From an uncultured Enterococcus sp. (lineage in GTDB: Bacteria; Bacillota; Bacilli; Lactobacillales; Enterococcaceae): DNA of 36,151 nt. This document shows, piece by piece, positions 22,716 through 30,393 of the stretch. The stretch is taken from NCBI RefSeq assembly GCF_913775425.1, contig NZ_CAJYIS010000051.1:1-36151 (forward strand), in the 5' to 3' direction. Every line of letters starts with the position of its first letter. Positions within the stretch are counted from its first letter, which is position 1. The position numbers and the translations under genes are program-made. Below the pieces are notes generated by a model. It worked only from the letters and a program-made list of their open reading frames with translations, was not told the origin of the DNA and made no database searches.

Positions 22716-25700
22716 CTATTTCCCTCCCCGTATATGCTGTAGTCCTAAAGCCAAGGCCATCATACTTGCACAGGTAATCAATAACAATGAAAGGATCGTT
22801 GTAAATCGGTGGCCGCTACCACCAGTTTCAGGTAGCTGTCCTTTTTTCATATTCAGTACTTTTAGATCTAAGCGATTTGCACCATCTTTTGATGTGAGCG
22901 TCAATGTTCCAGAAAAAATCGTATTTAATGATTCGTTAATTCGTAGTTGATTCTCTTGACTGATCTCAAATGGAAGCTTTGATGCTAAAACATAGTCCGC
23001 ATGCGTCTTGATTTGTGTCAACTCATATTGTCCTGGAACCAAATTGTACGTTCCATCAGCATTTGGTTTGATTTCGACTTGATCTTTCATTACTTTATAG
23101 GTTGTATCCTTTGTCAGCTCTTTATTTTTCTGTGTGTTCCAAGTTTCAATCGTCAACACGAATGGTTTGAGCTTGTTTAGTAATTTCCCATCTTTGATTT
23201 GTGTTGCATCAGTATCGATCTTTACTTGTTCATCTGTTAGATCGGTGACTTTCACTATTTGATCGGCAATCTTTTGGTATCCTAAAGGAGTCTTTTCGAC
23301 TAATGTATACTCTCCTTTGGTAAGTCCAGTAAATTGTACATTTCCATCTTTGTCTGATGTACGTTTGACTTCTTCTGAGTTTGAACGTAGCGAAAACTCA
23401 ACATTTTTTAACGGATTATTTTGATCCATTTTGATAAATGAAAAATCAGTAGTTTTTAATGTATATTGTGCACTCGCCTGATTTTCAGGATAAAGTGCTG
23501 TTCCAAAATCATTATTAAAATCCGTCGCACTCAAGTTTACTTTGTAATCGCCATACTGATCGTTTATTTTTCGATAAACATGATTTACTCGGTACTTGAT
23601 CAATTGACCCTTTTGATCACGCATAGGCAGGTTTTTGTAACGTATAACGTCAGCGGTTTCTATTTTATTTGGCAATAAGATTCCATCGATCGTTTCATTG
23701 AGTGACTCATTGGTTATCAGTTGATCATTGGCAAATAATTGATAGTCATGGTAATCGAGTGTTTCTGAAGACTGTTTACGTGTTGTATCCCAAAGTTTAT
23801 CGATGGTGATCCTTCGCATTTGATTGCGGATCTGTGGATTTTTAACATTGTCAAATACTTGATTTTGATTTGTGATCGTTGTCGTACTCGTTGTTTTAAA
23901 AGCCCAATCCATCGATTCAGGTTTTAATCTTACTTGGTAGCGCAAACGATACCCTTCGCGCGTCGTGTCGGATCCACCTAAAGTCAGATTGTCGATCACA
24001 ATTTTTTGTTGATTATCTTGAATCCTATCTTGAGTTCCAGTTAATTTTTCAGTTACTTGGACTTGATTGTTTGCAACTACTAGTCTTTCTTCAGAAATAC
24101 TTTCTGGTATCAAAACGACTTGATCACTGATTTTCTCAGCTACTTGTGCATTGAAAATAGTACTTCTCAGTGCAATCAATTTTTCATTTAGCTTATTGAC
24201 TAAATCATTCATAGTTTGAGGATCCGCTTGGACCAATCCATTTGGAGCAAGCACATTTAAAAATTTTGTCACGCTAATCAATTGATCTTTAGTCAAAGAA
24301 CTCTGTGCATTGCTGTTTACATCAGCATCTAACTCGGCAATCTTTGTTTGATACGCTTGGTTTTTCTCATTCCATGCCTTTAAATCTTGTTGATATTTTT
24401 GTGTATCATAAATCGGTACTCTAAAAATAAAAAACCATTCGTATCTTAAAAAATAGTTGTAATATTTAGGTTCAGTCGTTTTAAACTGTGTATATTCGGT
24501 TTGCAATTCTGTTAGTTCTTTTTGTTTGACTGGATCCACCGTATTTATTAAATTGATGGCAAACTTAGAGATCGAAGGTGTTTTAGCGTATAAATTAGTA
24601 ATAAACTCCGTCGTTTTTTGAATTCCCGAAGTATAGTTATCTTTACCAAGAATTTTTTTATCGTTACTTTCTTGATAGCTATAGCCATCTCCTGCTAAAG
24701 ATTTATTACCTGAAATTTTCATCGTATATTCACCAGTAGACTCAGTTACTGTTTTATTTGCTAACTTACTAGCAAACGATTTGTATGTTGCATCGGTTAA
24801 CCAATATGAAGGCTCTCCATCCGTCAGACAAATGAGCACTTTTTGAGAATCTACTCGGGTATTCAGCTCATTAAGTAAATACACTCCGGCCTCTAGTCCG
24901 AAAAATGTCGGTGTCCCGCTACTGCCATCTGGCTTAGTCAAATTTTTTTCGATTGCATCAGGCGTATTCGTAAAATAATGAACATCCCTTCTGTTTCCCA
25001 TGTTGTTGAATTTGGCATAAATATTTCCAGCTTTCGAACCAAAGGTAACAATACCTAAACGATTGTTGCTATTTGAGGCTAGTAGAGAGGTTGAAAAATC
25101 TTTGATTGCTTGGGTCGATTTGGTCCACTTCTCATTTTTCGTCATACTTCCTGATTGATCCAATACAATGACCACATCAAGATTCTTTTGTGTTTTTAGT
25201 TGTTTACCGATCACATCTAGTTGCACTTCAAATGTATTTTGTTCTTCTGTCGGTCGAACGATTTTTCGTACAAGATTATTTCTTTCGGTATCGATCGTTT
25301 GATAGTTCGTATCAAATGTATTCGTAGTCAATGAAAATAATCCACTGTTATTGATGAAATCATAGTTGTTGACGTAAGATGACTCATTCTGATTATCGTA
25401 TTTTTGTGTGTAGTTATTCGTAATCGATGCACGAAGCGGTGTGCTTAGCGTACGTGCGATCTGAGGTACACTTTCAGTCGCCTCGTCCGTCGATTGTTCA
25501 GATGTTTGTATCTTTGTATCTATTGTTTGTGTCGTTGACGATTCTGTTTCTTCTATACTCGTTGTACTCGGTTTTGGTTCTTCATTTGATTGAGTTGTAC
25601 TACTTTCTCTAGTAGCAACTTCAGTTGAAACAGTTTCTTTTTGATTTAGTATTGTATCTAGCGGTAATTCAAGTGTATCTAATGGTAGTTCTTTTTGATT

Positions 25701-26108
25701 TTCATTTTCTTTTTGCGTAAATATACGTATAGAAAATGATAACGAATCACTCGGGCTAACTTGCTCGAAACTGATTTGATACTCTGATTGATTTGTTGTC
25801 GGTTTAAATTTGATTTGTTCATTTGTACTATCGACGATTTGTTCATTTTTGATTGGTTTAAATTTTTGGAGATCAACGTCGATCAACTCTATGCCAACGA
25901 TGGGATCTCGAAGTGTCTCTTTTACAGTAAAATGTATTGTGACCGTGGATGCGTTATCTTCAAGCTGCTGATAGCTCAGCTTGATATTATCGGTCTCAAC
26001 GATCTTTTCTTGCGTTTGAGCAACTACTGTATGGGAAATACTCAGACAAATCAAACCACATAATAGTCCAAACAATAGTGTTAAACAGATTCGTGCTTGT
26101 CTTTGCAT
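22716..26108 (-). CDS. Pilus B tip adhesin with VWA domain
   Basis: 1130 residues. Signal peptide about 1-30. An N-terminal beta-rich domain (35-150) is followed by a Ser/Thr/Glu-rich linker (160-215). The von Willebrand A domain starts near 308 with MIDAS DQSGS (Asp317, Ser319, Ser321), Thr in GSSGTPTFFG (396-404) and LTDGEPS (Asp430). An unusual 90-residue helical insertion lies at about 521-610. SpaA/Cna-B domains follow toward the C-terminus, one with a standard E-box (YTLVEKTPLGY), one with YELTQI. LPETG at 1092-1096, then membrane helix. This is the EbpA-type tip layout, implicated in host or surface attachment. It is first in operon B. The ribosome binding site is a GGGAGAGGGAGAG run close to the ATG. 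Confidence 0.88.
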   Translation of the reverse strand: MQRQARICLTLLFGLLCGLICLSISHTVVAQTQEKIVETDNIKLSYQQLEDNASTVTIHFTVKETLRDPIVGIELIDVDLQKFKPIKNEQIVDSTNEQIKFKPTTNQSEYQISFEQVSPSDSLSFSIRIFTQKENENQKELPLDTLELPLDTILNQKETVSTEVATRESSTTQSNEEPKPSTTSIEETESSTTQTIDTKIQTSEQSTDEATESVPQIARTLSTPLRASITNNYTQKYDNQNESSYVNNYDFINNSGLFSLTTNTFDTNYQTIDTERNNLVRKIVRPTEEQNTFEVQLDVIGKQLKTQKNLDVVIVLDQSGSMTKNEKWTKSTQAIKDFSTSLLASNSNNRLGIVTFGSKAGNIYAKFNNMGNRRDVHYFTNTPDAIEKNLTKPDGSSGTPTFFGLEAGVYLLNELNTRVDSQKVLICLTDGEPSYWLTDATYKSFASKLANKTVTESTGEYTMKISGNKSLAGDGYSYQESNDKKILGKDNYTSGIQKTTEFITNLYAKTPSISKFAINLINTVDPVKQKELTELQTEYTQFKTTEPKYYNYFLRYEWFFIFRVPIYDTQKYQQDLKAWNEKNQAYQTKIAELDADVNSNAQSSLTKDQLISVTKFLNVLAPNGLVQADPQTMNDLVNKLNEKLIALRSTIFNAQVAEKISDQVVLIPESISEERLVVANNQVQVTEKLTGTQDRIQDNQQKIVIDNLTLGGSDTTREGYRLRYQVRLKPESMDWAFKTTSTTTITNQNQVFDNVKNPQIRNQMRRITIDKLWDTTRKQSSETLDYHDYQLFANDQLITNESLNETIDGILLPNKIETADVIRYKNLPMRDQKGQLIKYRVNHVYRKINDQYGDYKVNLSATDFNNDFGTALYPENQASAQYTLKTTDFSFIKMDQNNPLKNVEFSLRSNSEEVKRTSDKDGNVQFTGLTKGEYTLVEKTPLGYQKIADQIVKVTDLTDEQVKIDTDATQIKDGKLLNKLKPFVLTIETWNTQKNKELTKDTTYKVMKDQVEIKPNADGTYNLVPGQYELTQIKTHADYVLASKLPFEISQENQLRINESLNTIFSGTLTLTSKDGANRLDLKVLNMKKGQLPETGGSGHRFTTILSLLLITCASMMALALGLQHIRGGK

Positions 26109-26449
26109 CTCTCCCTCTCCCTTTTATTAAATAACCATCGTAACTAACCTATAGTTATATTCAGACAAACGTTATTTCGAAAATGATTATACGGATTTCT
26201 GTTCAGTTGTACACAACTATTCGATTTTTATGCTTATTTTTTGTTATTAGTGAAGAAAAATTTGCTTTTTTCACAAACTATGGTAGTAAAATGAAAACGG
26301 GCTGCTTCAACGTTTTAGTGAAAAATAAAGTTAAATGACTAGCGTAATTAAAAAAATCATCAAAAATGACGTGGAGTTAGTCATTTTTGATGATTTATGT
26401 TATTTTTTTTATAATTTAACGACTTGCGAGCCCCTTGAAAAAGAAATAA
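26109..26449 (-). promoter_or_regulatory. Promoter and leader region of pilus operon B
   Basis: A 341-bp gene-free region. Minus-strand -10 TATAAT (plus 26186-26191); the -35 position (26209-26214) is poor and covered by the inverted repeat AGTTGT-AC-ACAACT (26205-26218), a candidate operator for the upstream EbpR/Mga-like regulator. The leader has an inverted repeat TAACTA-N5-TAGTTA (26141-26157). The distal part holds the regulator gene's terminator. Confidence 0.55.
26349..26394. terminator. Strong terminator after the pilus regulator gene
   Basis: A 15-bp perfect stem (26356-26370 with 26380-26394), nine-base loop and a T-run on the minus strand (plus 26350-26356). It isolates the regulator from pilus operon B. 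Confidence 0.9.
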
Positions 26450-27784
26450 TTACAGTACATTATCCAAAGTATGACTCGTACGCTCTTTAAGCCAGACGCT
26501 AAATTGTAAAAAATCACGCGTCGTTAGATAGTCACTCACAATGTATTGGTTAGCACTAGGGATAGAATCAAAAGCCTGATTCGTCAAAACGATCGCTTGT
26601 TTATCTGATAAGACCTCTTCTGGTTTTTGGATTTCTACGATTTGAAAAGGTTCGGGATAAAAGTTGCGTAAGGGTTCTAGATGTTCTAGTAAGAAGGAGC
26701 GATGATTCTTCCCAAGAGAGGAATACACAAACACCGTAAACGCTTCTCGCTTCTCAAATGTAAAAATATTTTCAGAAATCAACAGATACATCAGACTAGT
26801 CCGACGTCCGGTAAATGGTACGTGGACTAAATGCGTCATACGATCGATAAACTCAGTCAATATTTGTTCTCGTTTAGGATGCAGATAAGTCATCTTACGT
26901 ACAAAATAATCTTGACGCAAATCAACCACGTCCACATCATACGGAAACAATTCCCATTGAAAAGCAACTGCTAAAAGCAAATCGATCAATCGCTCGCGTT
27001 TTGTCGGATCTAATGATTCATACAGTACTGTATGGATCGTATGGGCAATTCGAGCGTGGTATTTTCTACGTACTTCTTCTGTCGCCTCTTTTAAATGGAC
27101 CAATGCACTCGTATGGTCAATGGCTATTTCTGGTTTCGCTCGTTGATTTTTTTGATATTGATAAATCAATGAAAAATAATAGATATTCGTGTAAAAAATA
27201 TGCACAAATGGATGATCCGCAAAAGAAAATCGTTCGAGTTCTGCTGCACTTTCGTTTTCTAAGAATGACTCTCCGCCGTAATCAATAATTATCTGTCTTA
27301 ATTCATTTTGATCCCAAAAGTAAGTGCTTGCAACATGCGTCGCAAACATGACCCACTCGATTTTATTATTGGCGTTTATCCAGTAACCTGAGGACACTTT
27401 GATTTGAATATTATATGGTACTAGTATTTTTTTTAATTGCTGGATCGTCCGACTGAAGGTTGCATCAGATAAAAGTAAATGTTGTTTATAAAAGTCTGCT
27501 CCTTCACCAGGATATAAAATCAAGAGCTTCAATAAAGACAGACGAGAGGAATCATTGACATATCGTTTGACGATTCGTACAAGTGAATGACTATTATAAA
27601 AACTTCCATTATAGTAAAACTCTTTGTACAATTCTTCAACTTCAGCTAACGTGCGCTTAAATGTAGATGGTGAGATCTCTAATTCTTCGCAAAGTCGCTT
27701 TTGATCCAACTGACCACGGTTGATATATAGATATTGCGCTAGTTGTAATTTTACGTCAATAAATGGTTCGATAAATTTCATCAT
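26450..27784 (-). CDS. EbpR/Mga/AtxA-family transcriptional regulator
   Basis: 444 residues. The N-terminus has helix-turn-helix segments of the Mga type: QKRLCEELEISPSTFKRTLAEVEELYK (about 28-54) and a second one near LLSDATFSRTIQQLKKIL (about 104-121). The middle resembles PRD-like domains that in Mga and AtxA may be phosphorylated by the PTS, and the C-terminal part an EIIB-like fold. E. faecalis EbpR, which activates the ebpABC pilus operon, belongs to this family. Its place between two pilus operons supports control of one or both. It has its own ribosome binding site (AGGAGG eight bases before ATG) and is bounded by terminators on both sides. Confidence 0.83.
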   Translation of the reverse strand: MMKFIEPFIDVKLQLAQYLYINRGQLDQKRLCEELEISPSTFKRTLAEVEELYKEFYYNGSFYNSHSLVRIVKRYVNDSSRLSLLKLLILYPGEGADFYKQHLLLSDATFSRTIQQLKKILVPYNIQIKVSSGYWINANNKIEWVMFATHVASTYFWDQNELRQIIIDYGGESFLENESAAELERFSFADHPFVHIFYTNIYYFSLIYQYQKNQRAKPEIAIDHTSALVHLKEATEEVRRKYHARIAHTIHTVLYESLDPTKRERLIDLLLAVAFQWELFPYDVDVVDLRQDYFVRKMTYLHPKREQILTEFIDRMTHLVHVPFTGRRTSLMYLLISENIFTFEKREAFTVFVYSSLGKNHRSFLLEHLEPLRNFYPEPFQIVEIQKPEEVLSDKQAIVLTNQAFDSIPSANQYIVSDYLTTRDFLQFSVWLKERTSHTLDNVL

Positions 27785-27882
27785 CCTTACTTCCTCCTTT
27801 GAATGCTTTACTCAGATTCTAAAACACTCATTATTTAAATACAATAGTTTGTGAATATGTGAATTCGCATAATTTCAGGTAA

Positions 27883-27921
27883 AACAAAGACCTTACATGC
27901 TCAACATGTAAGGTCTTTGTT
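27883..27921 (-). terminator. Terminator after the sortase genes
   Basis: A 17-bp stem (27883-27899 with 27905-27921), five-base loop and a short T-run on the minus strand. The stem overlaps the sortase C2 stop codon. It ends the sortase transcript before the regulator gene. Confidence 0.85.
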
Positions 27922-29056
27922 ATTTTTTGTAAGTAATAATCAATTGATTTTCTTTGATTTCTAGAGTATATGGACTTTTCTTCCAATAATTTCGAATATT
28001 TTTTTGATGCAATGTCTTGATTCCTGCTATTGAAACTTTCGATACATCGTTATGTTTCACAAGAAAAATAGTATAACGATCACGTGGGATTTGTTCAAAA
28101 CAAACTTCACCCTTCTCATTAGTTTTTAATATAAAGGGTTCTTTATTTCGTTTTTGTTGTTTTTTTCCTTTACGGTCAAACAATGTAAGTTCAAGACCTT
28201 CAACTGGATTTTTGTCTTGATCGATTACTTTAAGTGCTAGATCCATTTTTCGTTTACGTAACATAAAGAAATACCATGCACGGTAAAGCAACCCGATCCC
28301 GATAACGACGACGACGATCGAACCGGCAATAATCAACAGTTGCTTGATATTTTGATCTTGATTGCTTTTGGTAATCGATTCTTTTAATTTTTCTGTATAT
28401 GGCACGCGATGTCCCGTAACTAACAAGCGATCTGTATTGACCATATACGGCGTACAAGTGATCAACGTAACGATATCTCGGCCCGGTTCGATTTGAAGAC
28501 TATCGGTCTCTTCTGGTTTCACGACTATGATCTTATCGACTTCATAGGCTAGTTTTTCATCTAAAACGGTCAGTACAAACTGATCCCCGATCTTGACCTT
28601 TTCTAGATCGGTAAACAACTCACGATCTGGGATCCCACTATGTGCCGCAATCACCGAATGCGTTCCCTCTCCACCAGTCGGATAAGAAGTACCTGGTACG
28701 ACGGTTGCTCCGATCTGCAACAATTCAGCTGTCGTCGTATCAAATAATGGGATATTGACCTTGATACTTGGGATACTGATCGATCCGATCGAGTGCTTTT
28801 CATACAATTCTTTGATATCACTAGTCACACCAACTGGTTCAAAATCCACACCATTTGGAGCTAACCCTGTTTTTGCGATCTCGGCATTTTTTTTAGCAAA
28901 TTCCGCTTGTTTCTGCTTGCTTTCGATCTCTGTCGTTTTTTGCAAATGTTCCATACGTTGTTCATCGATAAAATGATTCAACGCATTGATGTAAAAAGGG
29001 TACAAAAAGAATAACGCACCAGTAAAAAAGATCAATACAACGATCACACGTTGCAT
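27920..29056 (-). CDS. Class C sortase with C-terminal Cna-B-like domain (second copy)
   Basis: 378 residues from the ATG at 29056; a TTG one codon earlier is also in frame, giving the 379-residue numbering used here. N-terminal membrane anchor 5-25, then the extracellular sortase barrel with catalytic His140 (AAHSG), Cys202 (TLITC) and Arg211 (NTDRLL). A second membrane helix (about 240-258) is followed by RKRKMD, so the rest should be cytoplasmic. Residues 272-335 form a Cna-B-like beta-sandwich (VIDQDKNPVEGLELTLFD, TNEKGEVCFEQIPRDRYTI). The usual lid motif Asp-Pro-aromatic is not seen; the region reads GVDFEPVGV. There is no clear ribosome binding site, so translation is probably coupled to the preceding sortase. 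It may serve pilus B, which lacks a sortase. Confidence 0.88.
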   Translation of the reverse strand: MQRVIVVLIFFTGALFFLYPFYINALNHFIDEQRMEHLQKTTEIESKQKQAEFAKKNAEIAKTGLAPNGVDFEPVGVTSDIKELYEKHSIGSISIPSIKVNIPLFDTTTAELLQIGATVVPGTSYPTGGEGTHSVIAAHSGIPDRELFTDLEKVKIGDQFVLTVLDEKLAYEVDKIIVVKPEETDSLQIEPGRDIVTLITCTPYMVNTDRLLVTGHRVPYTEKLKESITKSNQDQNIKQLLIIAGSIVVVVIGIGLLYRAWYFFMLRKRKMDLALKVIDQDKNPVEGLELTLFDRKGKKQQKRNKEPFILKTNEKGEVCFEQIPRDRYTIFLVKHNDVSKVSIAGIKTLHQKNIRNYWKKSPYTLEIKENQLIITYKK

Positions 29057-29073
29057 CAAGCGTTTAAAAGGTT

Positions 29074-30315
29074 TTACTTTCTTGTTTTTGGTCGAATGAT
29101 TACGTGCGATGGTGATTCCTCCTTATTTCTTTTACGCTGTTTCTCTTGTTGTTGTAAATCTTTTGTGGTTACGACCAATTGTTTGTCGTTCAATTTTTTA
29201 AGTCGAACTTTGATGATCGGCCACGTCACTGTCGATTCCTCGACACGTAAGCGATAATAATTTCCAGGTACATGATCAAAATACACTCGTCCCTTTTGAT
29301 CACTTGTGACAGTTTGTTGTTGCCCATGTACAAGATAAGATTTGCGTCCATTACGTTTCATCAAGGTCACCGCTTGGTCTAAGACGGGGCCGTTTTCATC
29401 TGCTAAATAAAAGTCGATGACATATGATTTTTTACCTGCTAAGATCAAGCGTACTTTTCGTCCGACATAATAACCAAACACCACCAAGATCAGTACAACT
29501 ACGCCGATCATGACATACAGACGATCTCGTTGGTAATTTTGTGTCTTTTTGATTGCTTGATCGGCTTGATCGGCAACATACGGCACGCGTTTGGCACGTA
29601 CAAGCAAGCGATCGGTATTCACCATATAAGGCGTACATGTGACGAGTGTGATCAGATCCTCATTTGGTTCGATCGTTAAATCATCTAGCTGATCCGGTTT
29701 TACGACTTTAAACTGATCGATTTTATACGCCAGTTTTTTATCTAAAATATGTAAATAGACCATGTCTCCTTTTTTTAATGACGTCAAGTCTGTAAATAAC
29801 GTCTTATCTGGAAGTCCTGTGTGACCAGTCAAAACAGAGTGTGTCCCCTTGCCACCAATAGGAAAAGACGAACCTTGTAAGACAGTCGCACCTTGTTGCA
29901 ACAATGCATCGGTCGTCGTATCAAACACCGGAAGACTGACTTCGATCGCTGGGATAAAGATCGCTCCAATATGATGCTCTTTATAATAACCGTCAGAAAC
30001 GTTCCCAATTGACTCATTCACATGATCAAAGGGGTCTTCGACTTCACCGACTCCAGGTACACTTATCTTTGTTTTTAAGGCTTCATTGGTTTTTTCACGT
30101 TCTTTAGCTTCGGCTTTGATCTTTGTTTGGTTTTCTTTATTTGATTCGTCCAAATAATACGCGATCCGCTTTTGATCAGCATAGTTATTGATTGCATCGA
30201 CGACAAAGGGATACATAAAAATCAATGCCCCCATAAAAAACAAAACAGCCATCAGTAATTTCAACGAAACATTCATTTTTTCTTCTTTTGACCATCTATT
30301 CTTCAGGCTTTCCAC
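29074..30315 (-). CDS. Class C sortase with C-terminal Cna-B-like domain (first copy)
   Basis: 413 residues from a GTG at 30315. That codon is only one base from AAAGGAG, and an ATG at 30276 (residue 14) aligns with the start of the second copy but has a weak site, so the start is uncertain. Membrane anchor about 19-39, coiled linker, lid DPF at 94-96, catalytic His165, Cys227 (TLVTC) and Arg236. A second membrane helix (267-284) precedes a basic stretch (GRKVRLILAGKK), placing the C-terminus inside. Residues 298-358 form a Cna-B-like domain (LADENGPVLDQAVTLMK, TSDQKGRVYFDHVPGNYY), then a highly basic tail. Class C sortases polymerise pilins through the pilin-motif Lys. A terminator separates it from major pilin A. 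Confidence 0.9.
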   Translation of the reverse strand: MESLKNRWSKEEKMNVSLKLLMAVLFFMGALIFMYPFVVDAINNYADQKRIAYYLDESNKENQTKIKAEAKEREKTNEALKTKISVPGVGEVEDPFDHVNESIGNVSDGYYKEHHIGAIFIPAIEVSLPVFDTTTDALLQQGATVLQGSSFPIGGKGTHSVLTGHTGLPDKTLFTDLTSLKKGDMVYLHILDKKLAYKIDQFKVVKPDQLDDLTIEPNEDLITLVTCTPYMVNTDRLLVRAKRVPYVADQADQAIKKTQNYQRDRLYVMIGVVVLILVVFGYYVGRKVRLILAGKKSYVIDFYLADENGPVLDQAVTLMKRNGRKSYLVHGQQQTVTSDQKGRVYFDHVPGNYYRLRVEESTVTWPIIKVRLKKLNDKQLVVTTKDLQQQEKQRKRNKEESPSHVIIRPKTRK

Positions 30316-30334
30316 ACTCCTTTCATCTTAACTG

Positions 30335-30387
30335 ATTATACTCATGGATAGTAAAGAAAAAAAGAGCAGAAATTTCTGCTCTTTTTA
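30335..30387 (-). terminator. Terminator and possible internal promoter between major pilin A and sortases
   Basis: A perfect palindrome (30359-30386, core AGCAGAAATTTCTGCT) forms a stem with a T-run on the minus strand, seven bases after the pilin stop codon. Downstream, a TATAAT on the minus strand (plus 30335-30340), without a good -35, could restart transcription for the sortases. Confidence 0.75.
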
Positions 30388-30393
30388 AATAAA

